DNA of 64,000 nucleotides from Paraflavitalea devenefica (lineage in GTDB: Bacteria > Bacteroidota > Bacteroidia > Chitinophagales > Chitinophagaceae): contig NZ_JAARML010000005.1 of NCBI RefSeq assembly GCF_011759375.1, forward strand, positions 372,001 to 436,000. The letters are read 5' to 3'. A model generated the notes under the pieces. That model ran no database searches and was not told where the DNA came from. It saw nothing but the letters and a program-made list of their open reading frames with translations. The translations under genes were made by a program, and so were the position numbers. Of the stretch, positions 55,054 to 63,876 are shown piece by piece (position 1 is the first letter of the stretch; every line of letters begins with the position of its first letter).

Positions 55054-56835
55054 TTACCGTTCGATCACCGGATTGAGCCATACAGACCAGCAGTTGCCAT
55101 TGTGCGATGCGGTGTTTTCAACTTTCAGTTCAAGGCTATTCACCTCCCTGATGTCTATTTTAACCGGCGTTTGCTGGCCGGTTGTTAAAACAGGGGAGGT
55201 GTACAGCAGTTTGCCGTCGCCCCAAATGGTAAACCGCACAGGTCCCTGCTCTTTAACCAGATCATCCCGGCAGGCAGCCAGCGCAGAGAAGGTATGCCAT
55301 TTTTTGCCCAGGTTAAAAGCATACACCGAGGGCGCATGAGCAAACAATCCTTTTTCATATAGTTTACCCTGGCTCTCCAGGAAGAAAGTACGTTCATGTT
55401 CTTTGGTATAATAATTCCGGGCAGGTTCCCGCCAGCCTACCTGTGCGTTTTCCCATTTGGCATCAGACAAAAATAAACGGTTGCTGGTGGCAGTCAGTGG
55501 ATCTGCCGGCGGAGCGGGATGAACAATGGTCTTCAGTATCCTCAGCTTTAATTCAGTTTCGGTCGTTTTTTCTTCTTTCTGGAGGCGATCGTAAAAAGCA
55601 GTGATATCTACATCTGTAAATGCCAGCTTCTGGGGAGAGTATGCCACACCATCACTGCCCACCGTGAAATAAGTGGTGGTGGAGCGGGTGGATCCATTCG
55701 GAAATAATAAATAGATGGTTATCTCGTATAGACCACCGGGCAGTTTTCCGAACTGCATGCTCAGCTCATTGCCAGCCCCTATGGGGTGAATAGTGCTTTT
55801 GTTGAAGTATTCGATGATATCGGCTGTACGCAGCAGCGTGTAGCAGGCATAAGGACGGTGTTGAGTGGTGAGAGGACTTTTGATCAATACGCCTTTATCA
55901 TTGTTTTCGTAGTGCAAAGGAGTATGTGTAAGCTCCTGCATATCATTCAGTGCTTTGGCAGACTGTGTAAAGACCGGATGGCTGATCAACTGCAAAATAC
56001 CGGCAGCAGAGATGGTGGCGCTTTGCTTACCACACCAAAGGTAGTCCCTGAAATGCCGGCTTCCGAACTGCCCCATCAGGGATATGTCGTCAGCAGCCAA
56101 TTCCGAAGGATGGCCAAAGTCGTGCGGCAATCCGAACATATGGCCCATTTCATGCGCGATGCCGCCAATGAACCAGCTATTGAATTCAGCTACGCTGAAG
56201 TCTTTGGGGGCTCCCGCCACATCAGAATTGATCATCCGGTGGAGGGTGTCGGTAAGCCGGTCAGGATCCAGCAACTCACAATCTACCGCAAAACATAATC
56301 CCTGCTGCGACCATCCGGTACCCCAATAAGGAGAATGAAGAACATAGGCACTATCCTGCCTTTTGTAGCACAAGCCGGTAATGATAAGTACATGGTCTTT
56401 GGAAAAATCGATCTTTCCGGCGGCTTTTTCACTGATCTCATTCCGGATGTTCATTCCGGATTCTGTAGTGTAGCTTTTTGATGGCAGGTCGCCTTCTACC
56501 AGGGTAATAAGGTATTTGTCGCCTGACTTTTCGAAAGGAACGCCATTGGATTGGATACCGTATTTGTTAAATTGTTCCTGGTAGAACTTGCTCACCGCTT
56601 TCAATGTTCTGTTTAAGCGTTCCTCCCAGTGGGGCAGGGGCTGCAGATCATTGCCATGGAAGTAAACCACTTTTACTACTTTACCAGACGGCGCTTCGCC
56701 GGCGTGGTATGTCTTAATAACCAGTTCTGCGGCCTGTATAGCGTCTTTGCCGTACGGACGGTTCAATGACGAGGATTGACCAAAACAATTAAACACCAGG
56801 AGAACAAAAAGGACACTTATAGTAAAAAAACGCAT
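55054..56835 (-). CDS. secreted metzincin-type protease with C-terminal NPCBM carbohydrate-binding module
   Basis: A 593-residue exported protein. Signal peptide 1-19 (ISVLFVLLVFNCFGQ). H228-E-M-G-H232-M-F-G-L-P-H238-D is an extended HExxHxxGxxHD zinc site of metzincins, with a possible Met-turn in ISLMGQ about 25 residues later. A linker and beta region (about 330-470) lead to the C-terminal 140 residues, which look like an NPCBM module (LFLSDAKWENAQVGW ... KGLFAHAPSVYAFNLG ... FTIWGDGKLLYTSPV). A protease with a sugar-binding module beside a fucosidase suggests attack on glycosylated proteins. The protease family is not resolved; MEROPS-type comparison would be needed. Divergent from the VOC gene. 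Confidence 0.8.
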   Translation of the reverse strand: MRFFTISVLFVLLVFNCFGQSSSLNRPYGKDAIQAAELVIKTYHAGEAPSGKVVKVVYFHGNDLQPLPHWEERLNRTLKAVSKFYQEQFNKYGIQSNGVPFEKSGDKYLITLVEGDLPSKSYTTESGMNIRNEISEKAAGKIDFSKDHVLIITGLCYKRQDSAYVLHSPYWGTGWSQQGLCFAVDCELLDPDRLTDTLHRMINSDVAGAPKDFSVAEFNSWFIGGIAHEMGHMFGLPHDFGHPSELAADDISLMGQFGSRHFRDYLWCGKQSATISAAGILQLISHPVFTQSAKALNDMQELTHTPLHYENNDKGVLIKSPLTTQHRPYACYTLLRTADIIEYFNKSTIHPIGAGNELSMQFGKLPGGLYEITIYLLFPNGSTRSTTTYFTVGSDGVAYSPQKLAFTDVDITAFYDRLQKEEKTTETELKLRILKTIVHPAPPADPLTATSNRLFLSDAKWENAQVGWREPARNYYTKEHERTFFLESQGKLYEKGLFAHAPSVYAFNLGKKWHTFSALAACRDDLVKEQGPVRFTIWGDGKLLYTSPVLTTGQQTPVKIDIREVNSLELKVENTASHNGNCWSVWLNPVIER

Positions 56836-56945
56836 TGTAAAAAGGTTTAGGATAGAAAAGGGGGTTAGCTACTAACAGGGCAAAATATAAGTACAAAAAA
56901 AATAATTTTGTCTTTGGTGTATTAACTTTTGCAAGACTTTATATT

Positions 56946-57380
56946 ATGACTAAAACAATGATTTCCGGCATTGCGCCATTCTTTATCGTAAAGAATGTTC
57001 CCGCCGCATTAAGGTTTTACCGCGACCGTCTCGGGTTTGACATCACGTTCCAGGGACCCAGTGAAGACGATATCTTCTTCGGTATTGTCGAACGGGGTGG
57101 GGCGATGATCATACTGAAGGACGTTGGTGTTGATCCCGTACCGAACTATACGCGGGATATCAAACAAGGCATTGCCCGCTGGGACGCTTACCTCCATGTG
57201 CCGGACCCTGATGCACTGGCGGCAGAATTCTCGTTGCGCAATGTGGATTTTTTTCTACCACTCAACGACGGCGGGGATGATGGTCTGCGGGGATTTGAAG
57301 TCCAGGATACTGATGGATATGTTTTGTTCTTTGGGCGCCCCAGTACGGGGAATGGGGATAGGACCAGCCAAAAAAAATAG
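56946..57380 (+). CDS. VOC-superfamily protein (glyoxalase/bleomycin-resistance fold)
   Basis: A 144-residue cytosolic protein with two beta-alpha-beta-beta-beta modules: PFFIVKNVPAALRFYRDRLGFDI at the start and FEVQDTDGYVLFFGRP near the end. The N-terminal metal-ligand His of catalytic members is not evident, so it may bind a ligand rather than catalyse; this is inference. Likely roles are detoxification or antibiotic binding. A separate unit between the protease and an AraC regulator. Confidence 0.85.
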   Translation: MTKTMISGIAPFFIVKNVPAALRFYRDRLGFDITFQGPSEDDIFFGIVERGGAMIILKDVGVDPVPNYTRDIKQGIARWDAYLHVPDPDALAAEFSLRNVDFFLPLNDGGDDGLRGFEVQDTDGYVLFFGRPSTGNGDRTSQKK

Positions 57381-57523
57381 ATTTTTTTACCAACCTGCTG
57401 AACAATCTGTCAATCTTCTGTGTTTCTTTCTTTTTGTCAACTTTGATCTGGCTTTTCTTTCATATTAAAAATATGCCGGGAAGCCAGGGAATCTACACTG
57501 CTATGATATCGAAATTGCCCTAT

Positions 57524-57543
57524 CGTATATTATTATATATACG
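57524..57543. promoter_or_regulatory. perfect palindrome upstream of the AraC-family gene
   Basis: Arms CGTATAT and ATATACG flank the 6-base spacer TATTAT, 41 bases ahead of the ATG. It could be an autoregulatory operator; AT-rich sequence makes chance palindromes more likely. Confidence 0.35.
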
Positions 57544-57584
57544 GGGACTGTCTATTTGGTTTGTTCCCACCTTAACCTTTTTGT

Positions 57585-58490
57585 ATGAAAGGTAATCCTA
57601 TCGGCCTGCATACAATTAAGGACCTGAAAGATATTGCGGGTCACTCCTGGTACCCGGACGATCTTCAGATTTTACTCCGCAAGCCTAAAAGCCACGAGCA
57701 TTCTTTTCAGCATCCTTTCCGGTCTGATTCCTATTGGGTTGTTTTGGTTACGCAGGATGTATCGCATAATCCCCTGAGTATCCAATTGAATTCAAAAGAA
57801 TATGTGCTGCGGGAGAATGACCTCCTGATCGTACCGCCGCATACCGTGCGGCAGCCGTCTGATACAGAGCATAGCTGTGACCTCGCCTGCGTAGCTTTCA
57901 GGCCCGATTTTCTTTTTGAAGCCGGTATATCCCAAAGGCATATTGATTCCTTTGAGTACCTCTCCTGTAGCCCCTGCACCCATCTGCATTTGTCTGCAGA
58001 AGATGCATCCCGGCTTATGACAGTGATACGCATGTTGCAGGAAAAGAATTTTTCCGAGGAAGACAATCCTTTTGCCGCCGAGGTGGTGCGCCATTTCTTT
58101 AATGTATTCCAGTTTGAACTGGCCGGCCTTTATTATAGGTACACGAACCAGAAGAAAGTAGCACATGACCGGAAAGAGGAGCTCTTATGGCGGTTCCTTA
58201 CGCTGCTGCCGGAACATGTGAAAACAGAACGCAGTTTGCAGTTCTATGCCAACAGACTTTATGTAACCCCGAAGTACCTCACGCAAACGGTGAAGAAGGT
58301 GTCGGGCAAAACCGCCGGGAAGTTTATTGATGACCTCGTGATTGTGGAGGCCAAGAATTTACTGCGCGACCCTTCATTGACCATTGCCCAGGTAGCAGAC
58401 CGCCTTGATTTCAGCGACCAGTTTTTCTTCAGCAAGTTTTTCAAACGTTATACAGGCGTTACCCCATCCGACTATCGCAGGAGCGCTTAA
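57585..58490 (+). CDS. AraC-family transcriptional regulator
   Basis: A 301-residue regulator. The N-terminal cupin-like domain at about 25-130 has SYWVVLVTQDVSHNPLSIQ and LRENDLLIVPPHTVRQPSD. The C-terminal two helix-turn-helix motifs are evident in YANRLYVTPKYLTQTVKKVSG and IAQVADRLDFSDQFFFSKFF, ending in GVTPSDYRRS. Effector unknown. It is followed by 271 bases and then the sphingolipid operon, and precedes it on the same strand, so control of that operon is possible but not shown. Confidence 0.9.
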   Translation: MKGNPIGLHTIKDLKDIAGHSWYPDDLQILLRKPKSHEHSFQHPFRSDSYWVVLVTQDVSHNPLSIQLNSKEYVLRENDLLIVPPHTVRQPSDTEHSCDLACVAFRPDFLFEAGISQRHIDSFEYLSCSPCTHLHLSAEDASRLMTVIRMLQEKNFSEEDNPFAAEVVRHFFNVFQFELAGLYYRYTNQKKVAHDRKEELLWRFLTLLPEHVKTERSLQFYANRLYVTPKYLTQTVKKVSGKTAGKFIDDLVIVEAKNLLRDPSLTIAQVADRLDFSDQFFFSKFFKRYTGVTPSDYRRSA

Positions 58491-58690
58491 TACTTCACTT
58501 TTCTTATTGTTCAAACAACCGGTGCAATTGCCCTGCAGGCAGGCGTTTCAGCATGTCTATAGGTGAGCGTTATTAATTGCAAAACAAGCCTTGTGGCGCG
58601 ATTGTTCACGCTTGTGATCCCTATTTTTCAGACAGGAGAGGAAGATGGAAAGGATGAGAATTTTAGACATAATCCGGGGACTTTTTGACA

Positions 58691-58721
58691 TTGTGGCTCT
58701 GTCGGCGGCTCTTCAACTTTG
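58691..58721 (+). promoter_or_regulatory. candidate promoter of the sphingolipid operon
   Basis: TTG at 58691-58693 and CAACTTTG at 58714-58721 (one mismatch to TAnnTTTG) with 20 bases between, 40 bases ahead of the serine palmitoyltransferase ATG. Confidence 0.35.
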
Positions 58722-58761
58722 CAAATGTTGACCGGAATATTATAAGTTGGAAAGTTGATTC

Positions 58762-59973
58762 ATGCGAAAAATACTAAAGGAAAAAGTCTCTTTATTCAGA
58801 GACGCGGATTTGATCAGGGAGCAAGATGTGTATCCTTATTTCCGGGTGATTGAATCGGGACAGGAGACAGAAGTAGTGCTCAACGGAAAGCGTGTACTGA
58901 TGTTTGGCTCTAATTCTTATCTCGGCCTGACAAACCACCCGAGGATAGCAGAAGCTGCCAGTGCTGCTATTAAAAAATATGGCAGTGGTTGTGCAGGTTC
59001 CCGTTTTTTAAATGGTACGCTGGACTTACATGTGGAGTTAGAGAGCCGGCTGGCCGCTTATACCGGCAAGGAAGACGCTATCCTTTTCAGTACCGGCTTC
59101 CAGGCCAACCTGGGCGTATTATCTGCCCTGGCAGGCCGTGCAGATGTACTGTTACTGGATGAATACGACCATGCTTCTATTATTGATGGCAGCAGGCTTT
59201 CGTTTTCGAGGGTGATCAAGTACCGTCATAACGATATGAGCGATCTCGAACAGCGGCTGAAGAACCTGCCTGTGGATGCTTTCAAATTGATTGTTACCGA
59301 TGGCATTTTCAGTATGGAAGGAGATATAGCTCCGCTGCCTGCTATTACAACCCTTGCAGAAAGATATGGCGCTGCCGTGATGGTAGACGACGCCCATGCG
59401 CTGGGCGTTATTGGCGTGAATGGTGCAGGTACTGCCTCTCATTTCAATCTTACGCAGGAAACCGACCTCATCATGGGCACCTTCAGTAAGTCGCTGGCTT
59501 CGCTGGGAGGCTTTGTGGCAGGCGACAGGGAGGTGATCGATTACCTGAAGCACAAGGCCAGGGCGCTTATCTTCAGCGCCAGCATGACACCTGCTTCTAC
59601 CGCCAGTGTGATAGCCGCCCTGGATATTATTGAAGAAGAACCTGAACGCATCAACAAACTGTGGGACAATACCAACCACATGCTGCTGTTGCTCAAAGAA
59701 TATGGTTTCAATACCGGCGACACGCAAAGCCCCATTATCCCCGTACGCATCGGTGATAACCATAAAACGTTCCTGTTCACCAAAGCCTTGCAGGACAAAG
59801 GCATTTTTGTGAACCCGGTGGTATCGCCTGCCGTTCCCTCAGAATCATCCCTGATCAGGCTTTCGCTGATGGCCACCCATTCTTTCAGCCAGATTGAAGA
59901 GGCGGTAGAGAAAATGAAAGAAGCGGCCCTGGTGTTGGGTATTGAACTGGAACTGAAAAAAGAAAGCGCATGA
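58762..59973 (+). CDS. spt: serine palmitoyltransferase
   Basis: A 403-residue PLP enzyme of the alpha-oxoamine synthase family that condenses serine with palmitoyl-CoA to 3-ketosphinganine, the first step of sphingolipid synthesis. Evidence: the substrate loop MFGSNSYLGLTNHPRI, PLP-binding DDAHALGV, and the internal aldimine lysine K243 in GTFSKSLASLGG, the form seen in bacterial serine palmitoyltransferases rather than KBL or BioF. The neighbours (N-acyltransferase, reductase, inositol enzymes) support this choice over 2-amino-3-ketobutyrate ligase. Soluble, cytosolic, length normal. It overlaps the next gene by 4 bases (ATGA), so translation is coupled. Confidence 0.92.
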   Translation: MRKILKEKVSLFRDADLIREQDVYPYFRVIESGQETEVVLNGKRVLMFGSNSYLGLTNHPRIAEAASAAIKKYGSGCAGSRFLNGTLDLHVELESRLAAYTGKEDAILFSTGFQANLGVLSALAGRADVLLLDEYDHASIIDGSRLSFSRVIKYRHNDMSDLEQRLKNLPVDAFKLIVTDGIFSMEGDIAPLPAITTLAERYGAAVMVDDAHALGVIGVNGAGTASHFNLTQETDLIMGTFSKSLASLGGFVAGDREVIDYLKHKARALIFSASMTPASTASVIAALDIIEEEPERINKLWDNTNHMLLLLKEYGFNTGDTQSPIIPVRIGDNHKTFLFTKALQDKGIFVNPVVSPAVPSESSLIRLSLMATHSFSQIEEAVEKMKEAALVLGIELELKKESA

Positions 59974-61091
59974 CCGGTATTGTAACAGTACACGCTTCAA
60001 AGCAACTGAAGGCCTTTATTGACTTTCCCCATGACCTGTACAATGGGGATGCGAATTACGTGCCCGAACTTTTCATTGCGCAACGCGATCTGCTGACGCC
60101 CGGCAAGCATCCTTTTCATGAGCATTCTAAAGTGCAGCTTTTCCTGTACTATAAGGACAATGTTATCTGTGGAAGGATTGCCGCCATCCTGAATAACAAC
60201 CACAATCACTTTAACAATACTACCGATGGGTTCTTTGGCTTTTTTGAATGCGTCAATGACCCGCAGATAGCCTTAGCGCTGTTTGATTCAGCAGAACAGT
60301 GGCTGCAGGCACAGGGCGCCACCACCATCATTGGCCCGGTGAACCCATCGACCAACGAACCCTGCGGCCTGCTGATCGATGGCTTTGATAAGCCGCCACT
60401 TGCCATGATGACCTATAATAAGCCTTATTATACGGCTTTGATGGAATTGGCGACCCTGCAAAAGAAGGTAGACCTGCTGGCTTATGATATTCCCATAGCC
60501 GAAGTTGGCGACCGCCCTGTATTGCTGGAAGAACGTTTGCTGACAAGGCTCAGGCAGAAGCAGATCACTATCCGTGCTGTGAACAAGAAAGACCTGGCGA
60601 ATGAAGCACGAAAGGTGTTGGAAATATATAATGCCGCCTGGGATAAGAACCTTGGATTTGTGCCTATGACCGCTAGTGAGTTCAACTATCTGGCCAAGGA
60701 CCTGAAGATGGTGCTGGACGAACAGTTGTGCCTGATTGCAGAACACAATGGCAGGCAGGTGGGCTTTGCGCTGGCTATTCCCGATATCAACCAGGTTCTG
60801 ATCAAAGTACGGCGCGGCAGGTTGCTGCCTACCGGTATATTCAAGCTGCTGTTGGGCATGAAAAAGGTGAACCGCATCCGTGTACTGGCGCTTGGTGTGA
60901 TGAAAGATTACAGGAAACTGGGCATTGAAGCGTGCTTTTATGCAGCCCTTATCAGAAGGGCCAATGAACGAAAAATGAGCGGGGGTGAAGCATCCTGGAT
61001 ATTGGAGCACAATGAACTGATGAATAAAGGCATTGAACGGATTAACGGCAAGGTATACAAACGCTACCGCATATATGAAAAACCCTTATGA
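59970..61091 (+). CDS. GNAT-like N-acyltransferase, candidate bacterial ceramide synthase
   Basis: A 373-residue soluble protein with an acyl-CoA N-acyltransferase fold. The N-terminal half has FIDFPHDLYNGDANYVPEL and GRIAAILNNNHNHF. The C-terminal half has the GNAT-type VLALGVMKDYRKLGIEACFYAAL, resembling the acyl-CoA binding loop. Together with the flanking serine palmitoyltransferase and reductase it matches the three-gene set known for bacterial ceramide synthesis (Caulobacter Spt, bCerS, CerR), so the likely reaction is N-acylation of the sphinganine base. Function is by genomic context plus fold; not proven. Both ends overlap neighbours by 4 bases. Confidence 0.78.
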   Translation: MTGIVTVHASKQLKAFIDFPHDLYNGDANYVPELFIAQRDLLTPGKHPFHEHSKVQLFLYYKDNVICGRIAAILNNNHNHFNNTTDGFFGFFECVNDPQIALALFDSAEQWLQAQGATTIIGPVNPSTNEPCGLLIDGFDKPPLAMMTYNKPYYTALMELATLQKKVDLLAYDIPIAEVGDRPVLLEERLLTRLRQKQITIRAVNKKDLANEARKVLEIYNAAWDKNLGFVPMTASEFNYLAKDLKMVLDEQLCLIAEHNGRQVGFALAIPDINQVLIKVRRGRLLPTGIFKLLLGMKKVNRIRVLALGVMKDYRKLGIEACFYAALIRRANERKMSGGEASWILEHNELMNKGIERINGKVYKRYRIYEKPL

Positions 61092-62080
61092 AAGAGAAGG
61101 TACTGATAACGGGCGCCAGCGGGTTCATCGGCTTTCACCTGGTCGAAGCTGCCCTGCGCAGCGGACTTTCGGTGTATGCCGGCATACGGGCAGGCAGTGA
61201 TGTAAGCCACCTGAAAGGGTATGATATCGGGTTCTGTGAACTGGATTACACCAACACGGAATTGCTGACGAAACAATTGGCCGCCACCGGGTGCACTTAT
61301 ATCGTGCACGCGGCCGGCGCTACCCGGGCAGGCTCACAGCAGGTGTATGATACGATCAATGCAGCGTATGGGGTGAACCTGGCCAATGCTGCTTTGGCAG
61401 GCATTGGTGACCAGCTTGCCAAATTCGTTTTTGTGAGCAGCCTGGCGGCCCTCGGTCCTTCGAACAGCCATGACACGGTGATCACAGAAGCCGCAACACC
61501 AGCTCCTGTAACTGCTTATGGCAGGAGTAAGTTGCTGGGTGAGCAAAAATTACAGGCACTGCCATCACTTCCACTGGTAGTGCTGCGGCCTACGGCGGTG
61601 TATGGTCCGCGAGAGCGGGATATTTTTATCATGCTACGTTCCATCCATCGCGGCATAGAGGCCTATATCGGACGGACTGAACAACAATTGAGCTTTATAT
61701 ATGTAAAAGACCTGGCTTCGGTGATCATCAACTCCCTGTTCTCCGGGCTTTCGAATGAAACGTTCAATATTTCCGATGGCAGGAGTTACGACCAGTATGA
61801 ACTGGCCAATCTTTCCAAACAGATTCTGCACCGGAAAACTATACGATTGCACCTGCCTTACGGAATGATCAAAGGACTTGCTTTTGCTATGGAAAGACTG
61901 TATGGATGGCGCGGTAAAACACCCGTGCTGAACAGGGAGAAACTGCATGAACTGACGGCGGTAAACTGGCAGTGCAGTATTGAAAAAGCCAAAACGCAAC
62001 TGGGCTTTTGTCCGCAGTACGCTTTGGAGCAAGGCCTCCGGGAAACGTTGCAATGGTACCATCAAAATAAGTGGTTATAA
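61088..62080 (+). CDS. NAD(P)-dependent epimerase/reductase, candidate ceramide reductase
   Basis: A 330-residue extended short-chain dehydrogenase. The N-terminal Rossmann motif is TGASGFIG (residues 8-15), the catalytic Tyr-Lys pair is in YGRSK (about residues 140-144), and ends with LGFCPQYALEQGLRET. It would reduce the 3-keto group of the (acylated) sphinganine to give dihydroceramide, as CerR does in Caulobacter. The starting ATG overlaps the acyltransferase stop (ATGA); the next gene begins 25 bases downstream. An unrelated nucleotide-sugar epimerase role is possible, but the context argues against it. Confidence 0.8.
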   Translation: MKEKVLITGASGFIGFHLVEAALRSGLSVYAGIRAGSDVSHLKGYDIGFCELDYTNTELLTKQLAATGCTYIVHAAGATRAGSQQVYDTINAAYGVNLANAALAGIGDQLAKFVFVSSLAALGPSNSHDTVITEAATPAPVTAYGRSKLLGEQKLQALPSLPLVVLRPTAVYGPRERDIFIMLRSIHRGIEAYIGRTEQQLSFIYVKDLASVIINSLFSGLSNETFNISDGRSYDQYELANLSKQILHRKTIRLHLPYGMIKGLAFAMERLYGWRGKTPVLNREKLHELTAVNWQCSIEKAKTQLGFCPQYALEQGLRETLQWYHQNKWL

Positions 62081-62105
62081 TTTATTATAAGAAAAATCAA
62101 GGATT

Positions 62106-63431
62106 ATGAAGAAACAAATATTGCCGGCAGAAGGAAAATTAGGCATCCTGCTTCCAGGTTTGGGCGCAGTGGCCTCAACTGTGATTGCGGGAGTTATTGC
62201 TACCAGGAAGGGCTTGTCCAAACCGATCGGATCGCTTACCCAAACCGGCCATATCGAGCTGGAAGAAGGAGAGGGGGACCGTTATCCGCTTATCAGGGAT
62301 TATGTACCGCTGGCTGCACTGGAAGATGTGGTGTTTGGCGGATGGGATATTTATGAGGACAATGTATACCAGGCTGCCAGTCATGCGCGGGTACTTGACC
62401 AGCATTTGCTGGACGCTATCAGGCCCGAACTGGAAGTGATCAAGCCGATGAAGGCTGTTTTTGACCGGAATTATGTAAAGAACCTGGATGGCACCTTCAT
62501 CAAGCAATCCGCTACCAAGTGGGATGCTGCCCAGGAACTGATCAAAGATATTGAAGCATTCAGGAAAGCTAACAAGGTAAGCCGTGTGGTGATCGTATGG
62601 ACCGGCTCTACAGAAAAGTACCTGGAGCAATCAGCCGTGCATGAAACGATCGCTTCTTTTGAAGCAGGACTGAAGAACAATGATGTGAATATTGCCCCCA
62701 GCATGGTGTATGCTTATGCCGCCGTAAGCCAGGGCGTTCCTTTTATCAATGGCGCGCCGAACCTGACCACTGATATTCCTGCGATCGTACAACTGGCCCG
62801 CAAAACGAAAACGCCTATTGGCGGCAAGGATTTTAAAACCGGGCAAACACTGATGAAAACCATTGTGGCTCCTGGTCTGGCCGCACGCTCCCTGGGCGTG
62901 AATGGCTGGTTCTCTACCAATATCCTGGGCAACCGGGACGGCCTGGTGCTGGATGATGAACAGAACTTTAAAACGAAGGAAGTGTCCAAACTGGGTGTAC
63001 TGGAAGATATCCTGCGTCCCGACCTGCATCCTGATCTGTATGGTGAGCTGTACCATAAGATCCGCATCAATTATTATCCTCCTCATGGAGATAATAAAGA
63101 AAGCTGGGATAATATCGACATTTTCGGCTGGCTCAATTATCCCATGCAGATCAAGATCAATTTCCTCTGCCGTGATTCTATCCTGGCTGCCCCCATTGTA
63201 TTGGACCTGGCGCTTTTCGCCGACCTGGCCCAACGCGCAGGCATGTATGGCGTGCAGGATTGGTTGTCTTTTTATCTTAAATCACCCCAGACGCAACAGG
63301 GCCTGCCTGCGGAGAATGATATTTTCAAACAACTGAATACCCTGAAACAGGTATTGCGCACTATAAAGCAGCAGGAAACACAGGAGTTACCTGCATTGGA
63401 CCTTACTAAAGAAACAGCACCGGCTATATGA
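62106..63431 (+). CDS. myo-inositol-1-phosphate synthase
   Basis: A 441-residue NAD-dependent enzyme that converts glucose 6-phosphate to 1D-myo-inositol 3-phosphate. The N-terminal Rossmann motif is LLPGLGAVASTVIAG. Family hallmarks follow: VIVWTGSTEKY, GAPNLTTDIPAI, PIGGKDFKTGQTLMKT, and NILGNRDGLVL. The length fits the Bacteroidota members of the family. It sits in the sphingolipid operon, so it would supply the inositol phosphate head group. In Bacteroides thetaiotaomicron the homologous gene (BT_1526, from memory) belongs to an inositol-lipid cluster. It overlaps the phosphatase gene by 4 bases. Confidence 0.93.
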   Translation: MKKQILPAEGKLGILLPGLGAVASTVIAGVIATRKGLSKPIGSLTQTGHIELEEGEGDRYPLIRDYVPLAALEDVVFGGWDIYEDNVYQAASHARVLDQHLLDAIRPELEVIKPMKAVFDRNYVKNLDGTFIKQSATKWDAAQELIKDIEAFRKANKVSRVVIVWTGSTEKYLEQSAVHETIASFEAGLKNNDVNIAPSMVYAYAAVSQGVPFINGAPNLTTDIPAIVQLARKTKTPIGGKDFKTGQTLMKTIVAPGLAARSLGVNGWFSTNILGNRDGLVLDDEQNFKTKEVSKLGVLEDILRPDLHPDLYGELYHKIRINYYPPHGDNKESWDNIDIFGWLNYPMQIKINFLCRDSILAAPIVLDLALFADLAQRAGMYGVQDWLSFYLKSPQTQQGLPAENDIFKQLNTLKQVLRTIKQQETQELPALDLTKETAPAI

Positions 63432-63874
63432 CGGGCATAGCCAGCATTATTGCAACTGCAGGCGGTATTGGCTTTCTCAAAAAAGGAGGAGGCACTGCTG
63501 CCGCAGTTGTTTTTTGTATTGCCTGGTACTTTTTCCCGATGGGATACGCTTACCAGGCTTTATTGCTGGTAGTGCTGCTGGCAGCAGGTACATGGAGCGC
63601 CACCAAAATGGAAACAGTGTGGGAACATGACAGCAACAAGATCGTTATAGACGAGGTGGCGGGCATGATGATAACGCTGGCCTTTCTGCCAAATGACATT
63701 GTGTACATTATTACCGGCTGTGTGCTGTTCCGCTTTTTTGATATTGTAAAGCCACTGGGTATCGCCCGCGCAGAACTGTTGCCGCGTGGCATGGGTGTGA
63801 TGGCGGATGATGTACTGGCAGGTATTTACGCCCAGTTGATCCTGCGGGCAATGGTGATGGCTAAACTTTTTTGA
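63428..63874 (+). CDS. PgpA-family lipid phosphatase, candidate phosphatidylinositol-phosphate phosphatase
   Basis: A 148-residue inner-membrane protein with about four hydrophobic segments. PgpA motifs: GGGTAAAV (about 20-27), IVIDEVAGMM (about 74-83), FRFFDIVKP and GMGVMADDVLAG. In Escherichia coli the family dephosphorylates phosphatidylglycerophosphate, but here it overlaps the inositol-phosphate synthase gene by 4 bases. A role in removing the phosphate from phosphatidylinositol phosphate, as proposed for the Bacteroides inositol-lipid cluster, is therefore more likely. That substrate assignment is inference. Confidence 0.85.
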   Translation: MTGIASIIATAGGIGFLKKGGGTAAAVVFCIAWYFFPMGYAYQALLLVVLLAAGTWSATKMETVWEHDSNKIVIDEVAGMMITLAFLPNDIVYIITGCVLFRFFDIVKPLGIARAELLPRGMGVMADDVLAGIYAQLILRAMVMAKLF

Positions 63875-63876
63875 CC

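Noticed and set aside
60288..61010. 240-codon minus-strand frame inside the acyltransferase gene
   Set aside because: Antisense shadow; the plus-strand frame has operon overlaps and family motifs.
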